From CAVPLM01 sp963713545 (lineage in GTDB: Bacteria > Actinomycetota > Thermoleophilia > RBG-16-64-13): a stretch of 64,000 nucleotides of DNA. A model generated the notes under the pieces. That model did not search any database, was not told the origin of the DNA, and saw only the letters and a list, made by a program, of their open reading frames with translations. This document shows, piece after piece, positions 8,051 to 16,063 of this stretch; within the stretch, counting starts at the first letter, position 1, and every line of letters begins with the position of its first letter. The translations under genes were made by a program, and so were the position numbers. The stretch is taken from the NCBI GenBank assembly GCA_963713545.1, contig CAVQME010000002.1, forward strand, positions 549,087 through 613,086. Direction: 5' to 3'.

Positions 8051-8323
8051 ATGGATAGAACACTACCTCTGGCGAGAGTCAAAGCTCATCTCTCGGAGAT
8101 CGTCGACCAAGTTGAAGCCGAGCATGATCGAGTGATCCTGACGCGAAACGGCCGAGCCGCGGCGATCATCATGAGCCCGGACGACCTGGAGGCTCTAGAG
8201 GAGACTCTCGATCTGCTCTCCAACCCCAAAGCTCTCGAGGAGATCCAGACCGCGCGCATAGAGCTCGAAGCCGGCGCCTATCTTACGTCCGCTGAGCTGC
8301 GCGCGCGCTTCCCGGCGCGGTGA
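8051..8323 (+). CDS. Phd/YefM-family antitoxin
   Basis: The 90-residue antitoxin opens with a Phd/YefM DNA-binding fold: L-A-R-V-K-A-H-L-S-E-I-V-D-Q-V, then V-I-L-T-R-N-G-R-A-A-A-I-I and S-P-D-D-L-E-A-L. The C-terminal helix would wrap the toxin encoded next, and the stop overlaps the toxin start by 4 nt. ATGs at 8033 and 8045 are in frame. I choose 8051 because TATAAT ends 7 nt before it and family proteins start close to this point. Such antitoxins repress their own promoter. The pair sits between ssrA and smpB. Confidence 0.9.
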   Translation: MDRTLPLARVKAHLSEIVDQVEAEHDRVILTRNGRAAAIIMSPDDLEALEETLDLLSNPKALEEIQTARIELEAGAYLTSAELRARFPAR

Positions 8324-8589
8324 GCCCCTTCGAACTCCGGGTAGCGCCCGGTGCTGCCCGGTCCCTGGAACGTCTTCCCGGCCCGGTGGCGGCGGCGCTT
8401 GTGGAGTTCATCACGGGCGGTCTCGTGGAGCAACCCACGCGGGTCGGCAAACCGCTCACCCGGCAACTCTCAGGATATTGGTCGGCCCGCCGAGGTGCAT
8501 ACCGGGTGGTGTATGCGGTGGATGACGATGCGAAGCTCGTGCTGGTCGTACGAATCGAGCATCGAGCCGATGTATACCGCCCTCTGTGA
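8320..8589 (+). CDS. RelE/ParE-superfamily toxin
   Basis: The 89-residue protein has the compact RelE/ParE fold: F-E-L-R-V-A-P-G-A-A-R-S-L-E-R-L at the start, then R-R-G-A-Y-R-V-V-Y-A-V-D and a late V-V-R-I-E-H-R-A-D-V-Y. GTG at 8320 overlaps the antitoxin stop (GTGA), so translation is coupled. RelE types cut mRNA in the ribosome, ParE types block gyrase; the R-x-G-x-Y-R-V-x-Y core with a late H-R-x-x-V-Y is typical of RelE-like mRNA interferases, but this is inference. Ribosome-dependent cleavage would feed the tmRNA/SmpB pathway encoded on either side. Confidence 0.9.
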   Translation: MSPFELRVAPGAARSLERLPGPVAAALVEFITGGLVEQPTRVGKPLTRQLSGYWSARRGAYRVVYAVDDDAKLVLVVRIEHRADVYRPL

Positions 8590-8622
8590 GCCCTTCCTCC
8601 AGAACGCCCGCTACCCCTCCCG

Positions 8623-9093
8623 CTACTCTTCCCGGCCGCGCGAGCGGAAGGCCCGCTCCATGTCGCGCTGAGCTTCTTTCTTGGCCAGGGTCTGGCGCTT
8701 GTCGTACGTGGTCTTGCCTTTGGCCAGTCCGATCTCCACCTTGACCCGGCCATCCTTGAAGTACATCTTGGTGGGCACCAAGGTGTAGCCGGCCATCTGC
8801 ACCTTTCCGTACAGGCGACGTATCTCACGGGCATGCAGCAGCAGTTTCCGGGACCGCAGAGGGTCGTGGTTGAAGATGTTCCCCTGCTCGTAGGGGCTGA
8901 TGTGGGTCCCGATAAGGAACAATTCGCCCTTCTCCACGGCCGCGTAGGAGTCGCGCAGGTTGACCCGCCCGGCGCGGAGCGACTTGACCTCGGTACCGGT
9001 GAGGGCGATGCCGGCCTCCAACGTCTCCTCGACGTGGTAGTCGTGGTAGGCCTTCTTGTTCTGTGCGATGAGCTTGATGCCGATGGGTCTCAT
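8623..9093 (-). CDS. smpB: SsrA-binding protein SmpB
   Basis: This 156-residue protein binds tmRNA and carries it to stalled ribosomes. Family blocks are visible throughout: I-A-Q-N-K-K-A-Y-H-D-Y near the start, A-G-I-A-L-T-G-T-E-V-K-S-L-R, S-P-Y-E-Q-G-N-I-F-N-H-D-P, and the C-terminal K-G-K-T-T-Y-D-K-R plus basic tail that enters the mRNA channel. ATG 9093 is fixed by the family start M-R-P-I-G-I-K. TATACT lies at 9108-9103, 9 nt before the ATG, so the mRNA may be nearly leaderless. Its partner ssrA is about 800 nt downstream on the same strand. Confidence 0.97.
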   Translation of the reverse strand: MRPIGIKLIAQNKKAYHDYHVEETLEAGIALTGTEVKSLRAGRVNLRDSYAAVEKGELFLIGTHISPYEQGNIFNHDPLRSRKLLLHAREIRRLYGKVQMAGYTLVPTKMYFKDGRVKVEIGLAKGKTTYDKRQTLAKKEAQRDMERAFRSRGREE

Positions 9094-9299
9094 GGTCCGG
9101 GGAGTATAGCCGACCGACAAAGGCGCCGGTGCCCAGGCGCGGCGGGCAGGAGCCACCCGCGCGCCAGGCCGCCCGCTGCATGCGCCCGGCACGGCATCTG
9201 GAACCGCCGCGGGCGTCGGACACGGCGGCAGTGGAGCAGGGCGCGGCGGCAATGGTGCGGGACGCGACGGCGATGGCACCGACCAGGAGGTGGCTACCC

Positions 9300-11288
9300 C
9301 TATCGTCTGCCGCGAGCCTGGGGCGGCCGGGTCGTGCGCGCGGAGCGGGTCCGCGGCGACCGGGTCTTGCGGGACCCGTTGTGGCGTGCGCCGGAACCGT
9401 CCCGGCTTCCGCGCCCCCGGCCGGACGACCCGCCAGGCGCGCCCCCGGTCCCGCCACCACCTTGACCGTCCTCTCCGTCAACGCCCTCGGCAAGGGTGAG
9501 ATCCACTCTCCCCCGTGCCTCATCCACCGCGATCACCCGTACCGAGACGATATCGGCGATCCTGTACGCCCTGCCGGATCGCCTGCCCTCCAAAGCCGTC
9601 TCCAGGTCGTTCAATTCATACTGGTCTCGCGGCAGTTCGCTCACCGAGAGGTATCCCTGGAACAGGCGTTCGAAAAGGACGAACATCCCTCGCCGGGTCA
9701 GGTTGAGGATCTGGCCCTCGAAGCGGTTCCCATCCCAACCCTCCTCGTCCAGCCGCCGCTTCAGCAGACAGGCCAGCACTATGTCGTCGGCCTTCAGTTC
9801 GATCTTGGCGGCCTCGCGCTCGGTCTGGGAACAGTGCTCCGCCCAATCGGCAAGTACCGAGGTGGTGGGCTCCGGGCCCACACCCAGTCTCCCCAGCAGT
9901 CCCCTATGCACCATGAGGTCCGGATAGCGGCGGATGGGCGACGTGAAGTGGCAGTAGGTCTGGGAGGCCAACCCGAAATGACCGATATTGACGGTCTGAT
10001 ACACGGCCCGAGCCTGGGCGCGAAGCACCTGTTGCACCAGCGCGGCTTTGCCCCTGCCCGCGGGCGTGAGGCGGTCGACCCAGGCCGAGGTCTCCCGGGT
10101 GACGCGACGGATCTCCTGCGGAGTAGCGGCCATGGGATCGAACACCGGCGTAGGGAGCCCCAGACTCGATAGCACGTCCAGCAGGTGATCGAGATGAAAG
10201 GGGTCCGGGAGATCGTGCACCCGGTAGACGGTGGGGACGTGCTCTCGCTCCAGGAATGACGCCACCTGCTCGTTGGCCAACACCATGAACACCTCGATGA
10301 ACCAGTGGCTCTCGAGCTCTTCGCTCGGATCGGCCGCGATCACCTGGCCTTGATCGTCCCACTCGAATTCCGGCTCTGGGGATTCGATGCGCAGGCTACC
10401 CCGCTCGTATCTCGCTTCGCGGAGCGTCCGCGCAAGGGCCCTCCCCCATTCCGCCGGCCGTGCCAGCTCCTCATCCAGCGACTCGACCCCTCTGAACATG
10501 CGTTCCAACTGCTCGTAGTCCAGGCGTCGGTCGCTGCGGATCAACGATCGGTAGAAACGGGTCTGCAGTACCCGCCCCTGATCGTTCACCTCCATCTCCA
10601 CGGTCACGGTCTTGCGGTCTTCGTCCGGCCGTAGTGAGCACACTCCGGACGACAACTGCGGGGGAAGCATCGGCTCCACACCCGTGGCCACGTAGACCGA
10701 GTTTCCCCGTCGGAGCGCTTCTCGGTCGAGCACCGTCTGTTCGCTCACGAAATACGACACGTCGGCGATGTGGACATACACGATCGTGGTGCCCTCGGGG
10801 GTCCGTTCGAACGAGAGAGCGTCATCGAAATCCTGGGCCATGACCGGATCGACGGTAAAAGTGTAGAGATCCCGGAGGTCGGCCCGATAGGAGTCGTGCC
10901 GAGACTGGAGTTCGGCTGCTTCGGCTGCCTGCTCCAGGACCTTGGGGCTGAAGCCCCGCTGGACCATGCTGTCGACCAGCAGAGCTTCGAGCACATCGCC
11001 CAGTACGTGGCTCTTGCCCAAAAGACGGACGATCTGAGCCTTGAATCCGTAGGAGAACGTGAAGAGCACCAGATCGCCGGGCTGTGACTTGTAGGGACCC
11101 CGCTCCACGGGTAGCCCAGGACCGGGTTGGAACAGAGGCTCGACCTCGAGGCTCTTGCCTCGCCGCACGATCACTCCCGCGATGTTGGACGAGCGACCGG
11201 TGGGATCTCCCGGCGGTATGAGTCCGGCCCGGACCAGGGTGGCCCGACGGCGGTCCGAGCGGCTGCGACCCGGGGTGTGCCGCGCCAC
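9300..11288 (-). CDS. rnr: ribonuclease R (RNB-family 3'-5' exoribonuclease)
   Basis: The 662-residue enzyme degrades structured RNA and, with SmpB-tmRNA, the defective mRNA from rescued ribosomes. An OB/cold-shock region (about residues 30-90) precedes the RNB domain with the acidic catalytic motif D147-P-V-M-A-Q-D-F-D-D-A. A C-terminal S1 domain and a Gly/Arg/Ser-rich basic tail of about 60 residues follow. The family F-T-S-P-I-R-R-Y-P-D-L motif is intact. The N-terminus is shorter than E. coli RNase R. It starts at GTG 11288 with a nearby AGGAG, 5 nt after prmA, and leads to smpB downstream. RNase II is the alternative name, but the S1/basic tail favours RNase R. Confidence 0.93.
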   Translation of the reverse strand: MARHTPGRSRSDRRRATLVRAGLIPPGDPTGRSSNIAGVIVRRGKSLEVEPLFQPGPGLPVERGPYKSQPGDLVLFTFSYGFKAQIVRLLGKSHVLGDVLEALLVDSMVQRGFSPKVLEQAAEAAELQSRHDSYRADLRDLYTFTVDPVMAQDFDDALSFERTPEGTTIVYVHIADVSYFVSEQTVLDREALRRGNSVYVATGVEPMLPPQLSSGVCSLRPDEDRKTVTVEMEVNDQGRVLQTRFYRSLIRSDRRLDYEQLERMFRGVESLDEELARPAEWGRALARTLREARYERGSLRIESPEPEFEWDDQGQVIAADPSEELESHWFIEVFMVLANEQVASFLEREHVPTVYRVHDLPDPFHLDHLLDVLSSLGLPTPVFDPMAATPQEIRRVTRETSAWVDRLTPAGRGKAALVQQVLRAQARAVYQTVNIGHFGLASQTYCHFTSPIRRYPDLMVHRGLLGRLGVGPEPTTSVLADWAEHCSQTEREAAKIELKADDIVLACLLKRRLDEEGWDGNRFEGQILNLTRRGMFVLFERLFQGYLSVSELPRDQYELNDLETALEGRRSGRAYRIADIVSVRVIAVDEARGRVDLTLAEGVDGEDGQGGGGTGGAPGGSSGRGRGSRDGSGARHNGSRKTRSPRTRSARTTRPPQARGRR

Positions 11289-11293
11289 CGCTC

Positions 11294-12390
11294 CTAGCCT
11301 CCGCCCGCCACGGTGGGAGGATCGTCCTCACGCGCCGCCGGCCTGTGGGCGGCGGCCGGCGCCGGCAGAAGCTCCAGACTCACCCACTCGTCCTCGTAGA
11401 TCCGCCGACCGGGGATGAAGCCCGACGCCCGAGCGGTGCGCAGGAGCTCCTGCTCCTGCGCACCCGCGAGGATGCCCGACACCACCATGCGGGTAGGCAA
11501 ACCCCTATTCGCGGGTGACGCGGCCGGGGCCACAGCCGTGGCCCCTGCCGGCGTTGCGTCCGCACCGGCCAGAGCGCCCACGCTGTGCTCCGGCGGTACT
11601 ACTTCCGCTCCAAGTCTCCGCAGCAAGATGGAGACCGGTTCGAGAGTCATGTTCGCTAGTACGGTGGCTCCGCTGAGGGAGCTCAGGGAGGCATCGGCCA
11701 CATCAATCTCGTGCACCTCGACCGAGTCCTCTACCCCGTTCACTTCGATGTTATCTCGGGCAGACACCAGAGCTACCGGGTCGTTGTCGAGGGCAAGGAC
11801 CGGCGTCCAACCGAGCTTCGCGGCCGCGATGGCAAGAACGCCTGACCCCGTGCCGGCGTCCACCAGCGGCCCTCGGGCCGACCGACCTCGGGCCGACTGC
11901 CCGCGAGCTGCCGCTCCTTCCTGTAACAGCTGCAACGCGCCCCGCGTGGTGGGATGAAGCCCAGTGCCGAACCCGAGCCCGGGGTTGATGACCACGTCCA
12001 CGGGTCCCGCTGCTGCGGGCTCCCACGGGGGCCGGATGCGCACCGTCCCCACGACGATAGGTCGGAAGTGGTCCCTCCAGCCCTCCACCCAATCGCGAGG
12101 AACATTCCTCGCCTCGATGCTGAAGAGATCCGGATCGTCCTCTCGGAGTTGGGGGGCAACGCGGCGAGCAGTTCGCCGGGCGGTGGCGCCGCACCGGGGT
12201 CCGGATAGAACACGAGAACGACGGTCCGACCTGCCTCGTCCCCACCGGACTCTTGCAGTTCGAAGGGACCGAGAAGATCCATGAGGACCGCTCCCACGAC
12301 CTCGGCCTGACTCGCGGGTACCGAGACGCGAACGGCACGGTCCATCCCGCCGCCACTGACCGGGCGAGCTTCGATCGGAAGGTCGACCAT
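11294..12390 (-). CDS. prmA: ribosomal protein L11 methyltransferase PrmA, frameshifted as sequenced
   Basis: PrmA trimethylates ribosomal protein L11 using SAM. The N-terminal part (M-V-D-L-P-I-E-A to A-A-L-P-P) is in one frame from the ATG at 12390. The rest, from Q-L-R-E-D-D-P, is in another frame and carries N-P-G-L-G-F-G-T-G-L-H-P-T-T, the SAM motif D-A-G-T-G-S-G-V-L-A-I-A-A and A-N-M-T-L. The frames meet at a run of six G (12151-12156, C6 in the mRNA). One extra C would restore a 365-residue protein. Likely a homopolymer miscall, otherwise a real mutation. The ATG overlaps the dnaJ stop by 1 nt (TGATG), matching the common dnaJ-prmA order. Confidence 0.88.
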
Positions 12391-13544
12391 CAACCGTTGA
12401 ACAGGTTGCGCAGCTTGTGAAGCACTCCCTCAGGCTTGGAGTCGTACTGCTCTGCGGAGACGGCATCGTCGAAATCCCGGAGAATCTGCCGATGGTGCTC
12501 GTCCAGATCGTGCGGGATCAGCACGTTGACGAGTATCTCCTGGTCGCCGCGCCCGTGCCCGTTCAGGTGCGGGACCCCTTTGCCGCGAAGTACTTTGATC
12601 TCTCCCGGCTGCGTGCCCGGCGGGAACTCGACCTCAGTCTCGCCGTCGAGGGTCGGGATGGTCAGCGTGGCTCCCAGAGCGGCCTGGACCATGGTGAGTC
12701 GCACATCGTAAAGGATGTCGTTACCGCGCCTTTCGAACAATTCGTGCGGCTCCACCCGCACTCGCACGTAGAGGTCACCCGCACGTGCGCCTCGCTCCCC
12801 CGCGCCTCCCCGTCCCGACACCCGGATGCGCTGTCCTGCGTCCACGCCCGCGGGGACCTGCACGGTGACCTTGCGTTCGGCCACCACTCTCCCGGCACCC
12901 CGGCATTCCTTGCAGGGCGATTTGATGACAAGCCCCTGCCCTGAGCACGTCGGACAAGGCCCGGTCTGTAGGAATTGTCCCAGCATGGTACGTCGCACGG
13001 TCCGCACCCGACCGGCACCGTGACACTCGGAACACGTCTCCACGGAGGACGGGTCGGTCGTGCCCGCGCCTTCGCAACTCGGGCAGGCGGCCTGCGCTCT
13101 GAAGCTGATCTCCTTTTCCACCCCGAAGGCGGCTTCCTCGAGCGTCAGCTCTACCTCTATCGCCAGGTCGTCGCCTCGAGCCGGCCCCGTGGGCTGAGCG
13201 GCCGCGAAGGGACCTCCACTCCCGAACGGTCCCCCTCCGAACGAGCCGAACAGGTTCTCGAACAAGTCGGAGAACCCTGGGAAGCCGTCGAAACCGTAGC
13301 CACCCGCTCCCCCGGCCCCCCCGCGCAGCCCTTCGTGCCCGTAGGCGTCGTACAGCCTGCGCTTGTCCGGATCGCAGAGCACTTCATAGGCCTCGGTGGC
13401 CTCCTTGAACTTCTCTTCAGACTCAGGGTCGTGTTGGTTGACGTCGGGATGGTGCTCCCGCGCCAGCTTCCGGTAGGCTCTTTTGATCTGCTGGAGATCT
13501 GCGTCGCGCTGGACTCCCAGCACGTCGTAGTAGTCACGTTTCAT
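12390..13544 (-). CDS. dnaJ: chaperone protein DnaJ
   Basis: This DnaK co-chaperone has 384 residues with full type I architecture: J domain with H-P-D at residues 32-34, Gly/Phe-rich region (about 74-125), zinc region with four C-x-x-C-x-G-x-G repeats (C-P-S-C-E-G-A-G, C-S-E-C-H-G-A-G, C-P-T-C-S-G-Q-G, C-K-E-C-R-G-A-G) and C-terminal substrate domains. It lies 11 nt after hrcA and overlaps prmA by 1 nt, so it is probably cotranscribed from hemW/hrcA. dnaK and grpE are not in the window. No CIRCE operator is seen upstream. Confidence 0.97.
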   Translation of the reverse strand: MKRDYYDVLGVQRDADLQQIKRAYRKLAREHHPDVNQHDPESEEKFKEATEAYEVLCDPDKRRLYDAYGHEGLRGGAGGAGGYGFDGFPGFSDLFENLFGSFGGGPFGSGGPFAAAQPTGPARGDDLAIEVELTLEEAAFGVEKEISFRAQAACPSCEGAGTTDPSSVETCSECHGAGRVRTVRRTMLGQFLQTGPCPTCSGQGLVIKSPCKECRGAGRVVAERKVTVQVPAGVDAGQRIRVSGRGGAGERGARAGDLYVRVRVEPHELFERRGNDILYDVRLTMVQAALGATLTIPTLDGETEVEFPPGTQPGEIKVLRGKGVPHLNGHGRGDQEILVNVLIPHDLDEHHRQILRDFDDAVSAEQYDSKPEGVLHKLRNLFNG

Positions 13545-13555
13545 CTAGCCGCGGC

Positions 13556-14608
13556 TCATTCGTAGCGAGTTCCGACGAGGTCGGAAAGTCGTTGGGCGGT
13601 CTCCCTAACGGTGGCAATGGCCGTCTCGTAGTCCATGCGGGTAGGGCCCACCAGGCTCACGCTGCCCAGGCGCCTCTGGGGCAGACCATAGCTGGCGGCC
13701 ACCACCGAGAACGGCCGCAGAGCGGTCGCCTGGTGCTCGGAGCCGATCCTCACGACGACCGTCCCTGCCCCTAGGGCGGCCCTCAGTACCTGGAGTAGAA
13801 GGAAGCGTTCTTCCAGCAGAGAGAGCAGGTCGCGCAGCGAAGACACGTCCTGGAGGCGCGGCTCGGCCAACAGACGGGAAGCCCCACCCACAAAGAGCTC
13901 CTCTTGCGATTGCTCGTCGACAAGTTTCTCGAAGGCGGGCGCCAGAGCCCGGAGGAAGTCCGCTTCGCGGAGGCTCAGCTCGGGATTGTCGAGGGCCCGC
14001 CGGATGAGCCGGGCGGTCAGCGTGTGCTCGTTTAGGGTCTCGTTCAGGTAGGTTCGCGCCCACTCCACCAGCCCCGGATCGACGGCTCGCGGCCAGTCGA
14101 TCACCCCCTTCATGACGCCCCCGGTCGACACGATGAACACATACATCAGCTGGTTGGGGTGCAGGGCCAGCAGTTCCACGTGACACAGACGGGCGCCGCT
14201 GACCCTGGGCGCCAAGGCTAGAGCCAGCAGGTTGGTGGCTTTGGACATCGCGTCGGTGGCCTGGTGCAAAGCCGTGTCGATCTCGCCCGCAAGTTCCTCG
14301 GAGAATACGGTGTCCAGAATCCTCGGGGGAGCGTTCAGCCGTATCTTCTGACGGAGCGCAGCTCCGCTCATGAGGTGGTCGACGAATTCCCGATAACCAA
14401 GATCCGTCGGGACCCGGCCGGCCGAGGTATGGGGATGCATGAGGTAACCCCTCTCCTCGAGGAGCGCGAACTCGCTCCGGACCGTCGAAGATGAGACGTT
14501 GAGCCCGGCCGCGCCGACCAACTCCTTCGACGGGACCGGCGCCCCCGTATATATGTAGCGTTCCGTGACGCTATTGAGGATCGTTCGTTGTCGTTCTGTG
14601 AGTGCCAT
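13556..14608 (-). CDS. hrcA: heat-inducible transcription repressor HrcA
   Basis: This 350-residue repressor of class I heat-shock genes has an N-terminal winged helix (R-Q-R-T-I-L-N-S-V-T-E-R-Y-I through S-S-S-T-V-R-S-E-F-A-L-L-E-E-R-G-Y-L) and the H-P-H-T-S-A-G-R-V-P-T signature, followed by the GAF-like dimer domain. ATG 14608 follows the hemW stop by 13 nt and precedes dnaJ by 11 nt. I find no CIRCE palindrome in front of hrcA or hemW, so its targets (probably groESL or dnaK) lie elsewhere. Confidence 0.96.
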   Translation of the reverse strand: MALTERQRTILNSVTERYIYTGAPVPSKELVGAAGLNVSSSTVRSEFALLEERGYLMHPHTSAGRVPTDLGYREFVDHLMSGAALRQKIRLNAPPRILDTVFSEELAGEIDTALHQATDAMSKATNLLALALAPRVSGARLCHVELLALHPNQLMYVFIVSTGGVMKGVIDWPRAVDPGLVEWARTYLNETLNEHTLTARLIRRALDNPELSLREADFLRALAPAFEKLVDEQSQEELFVGGASRLLAEPRLQDVSSLRDLLSLLEERFLLLQVLRAALGAGTVVVRIGSEHQATALRPFSVVAASYGLPQRRLGSVSLVGPTRMDYETAIATVRETAQRLSDLVGTRYE

Positions 14609-14621
14609 CGCCTGCCGGCGC

Positions 14622-15845
14622 CTATGTGAGCTTTGACTCTTCTGGGAAAACCAGAAGAGCCGAGATGACGGTGTTGCTGATATCCAAAAACCCTGGATTC
14701 AAGCGAAGTCTACCACAGTGCCTCTCCAGGCAGCCTTGGGTAAGAAGGCGGTCCCGAGCGGTCGTGTCGAGTACCGGAGCGACCTCGTTCTCGTCGATCC
14801 CGTCGATCGTGCGCAAACCCAGCATGGCCTTCTCCCAAAGCCGTGTAGTGGGAGACAGGACCTCGAACGAGGGTGCGGCCCCGCTCAGATAGTCCTCGAC
14901 CGACCGCGGGTTGGTCCGGCGCTCGCCGCCGGCCGTGGACACGGCGGCGGCCCCGATCCCTACGTAGTCCTCGCCTCTCCAATACGCCTGATTGTGCCGG
15001 CACTCGTGGCCGGGAAGGGCGAAGTTCGACACCTCATAGCGCCGGTACCCGGCCTCTTCGAGCCTCGCGACCGCCCGGGCATAGTGACGATCAGCCCAGG
15101 CGGCGGCCGCTCCGACGGCGGCCGCCCCTCCATCACCGCCGCCGCATATCGCAGCCACATGGGCGCTGAACGAGGGGGTGTAGGTCAGATCGTAAAGGGA
15201 CATGTGGGTCGGCGCGGCGGCTACGGCCGCATCAAGGTCGGTGAGAGCGTCGCTCCAGTCCTGGCCGGGGATCCCGAAGATGAGGTCGATGTTCCATTCG
15301 CGCCAGCCCATCTCTGCGACCGCCGCCAGGGCCCCCTCGATCTCTCCCTGCGTGACCCGGCGGCCGAGCGCGGTCCGCAGAGCCGGCGAGAACGACTGCA
15401 CCCCAAGGGAGAGCCGCGTGACCCCGGCTGCGGCCAGACGGCCCAGCGCACCGGCGTCGACCGTCCCTGGGTTGGCTTCCACTGTGACCTCGGCCCAGGG
15501 ACCGCCGAGATATGGAGACAGATCCGCCACGAAGGCCGCCAGCTCATCGACAGGCAGAACGGTGGGAGTGCCGCCGCCAAGGTAGGCGGTCTCGAAGCTC
15601 CTGGGGATGTCCGCCCCACGCTCGACAAGCTCGGCGCGGAGCGCTTCCAAGTACTGCTCCACCCTCCCCGCGCGGACGTGCGGTCCTAGCGGTTCGGACG
15701 CGAAATCACAGTAGGCGCAGCGAGAGCGGCAGAAAGGTATGTGGACGTAGAGGTGCGCGGCAGGTCCTTCAGCGACCCATGACTCCCAATACGACCAGCA
15801 CGATGCCCACGAGCGATGCTCACGACACCCAGGATAGCCGTCCAC
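14622..15845 (-). CDS. hemW: heme chaperone HemW (radical SAM; formerly coproporphyrinogen III oxidase-like)
   Basis: A radical-SAM protein with L-Y-V-H-I-P-F-C-R-S-R-C-A-Y-C, giving the C-x3-C-x2-C iron-sulfur motif plus the nearby Cys/Phe typical of HemW, then Y-L-G-G-G-T-P-T and S-L-G-V-Q-S-F. HemW inserts heme into membrane proteins and lacks oxidase activity. The start is uncertain. The only in-frame start near the motif is GTG 15845, which adds about 25 residues not normally present and overlaps the upstream small gene. A one-base shift at about 15779 would give ATG followed by V-A-E-G-P-A-A-H-L-Y, a normal family start. See the finding on this junction. Confidence 0.88.
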   Translation of the reverse strand: MDGYPGCREHRSWASCWSYWESWVAEGPAAHLYVHIPFCRSRCAYCDFASEPLGPHVRAGRVEQYLEALRAELVERGADIPRSFETAYLGGGTPTVLPVDELAAFVADLSPYLGGPWAEVTVEANPGTVDAGALGRLAAAGVTRLSLGVQSFSPALRTALGRRVTQGEIEGALAAVAEMGWREWNIDLIFGIPGQDWSDALTDLDAAVAAAPTHMSLYDLTYTPSFSAHVAAICGGGDGGAAAVGAAAAWADRHYARAVARLEEAGYRRYEVSNFALPGHECRHNQAYWRGEDYVGIGAAAVSTAGGERRTNPRSVEDYLSGAAPSFEVLSPTTRLWEKAMLGLRTIDGIDENEVAPVLDTTARDRLLTQGCLERHCGRLRLNPGFLDISNTVISALLVFPEESKLT

Positions 15846-16063
15846 GACTCCCAGACCCTGCCGCTCCGCACACCGCCCCGAGCAGCACCGCCCCCGCGCC
15901 CCGCCTCGCTCTCGGCCTCTTGGCCGGTACCGTCCTCCGTCGCCGGCTGCCCCGAGCGGCCGGCCTGGTCCAGGTCCTTGGCCCCTGGACCGTGTCGCAG
16001 CCAGGTCTGCACCGCTCCCATGATGATCAGGATGACTCCCAAGACGATGTACTCGACCGTCAT
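15686..16063 (-). CDS. small membrane protein between lepA and hemW, unknown; 3' end doubtful
   Basis: ATG 16063 overlaps the lepA stop (ATGA) and has GGGGAAG upstream, so translation is coupled. The protein begins with a membrane helix (T-V-E-Y-I-V-L-G-V-I-L-I-I-M-G-A-V), then about 45 charged and Gly-rich residues. As sequenced the frame runs 125 residues into hemW and turns basic. One base out of frame, a second helix (S-L-V-G-I-V-L-V-V-L-G-V-M-G-R then stop at 15771-15769) follows directly. A one-base shift near 15800 would give a compact two-helix protein of about 98 residues. Function unknown. Confidence 0.55.
   Translation of the reverse strand: MTVEYIVLGVILIIMGAVQTWLRHGPGAKDLDQAGRSGQPATEDGTGQEAESEAGRGGGAARGGVRSGRVWESWTAILGVVSIARGHRAGRIGSHGSLKDLPRTSTSTYLSAALAAPTVISRPNR

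Noticed and set aside
12151..12156. Programmed -1 frameshift in prmA
   Set aside because: The slippery-like C run exists, but prmA is not known to use frameshifting, no obvious downstream pseudoknot was seen, and uvrB and the M23 gene show similar breaks that fit sequencing error.
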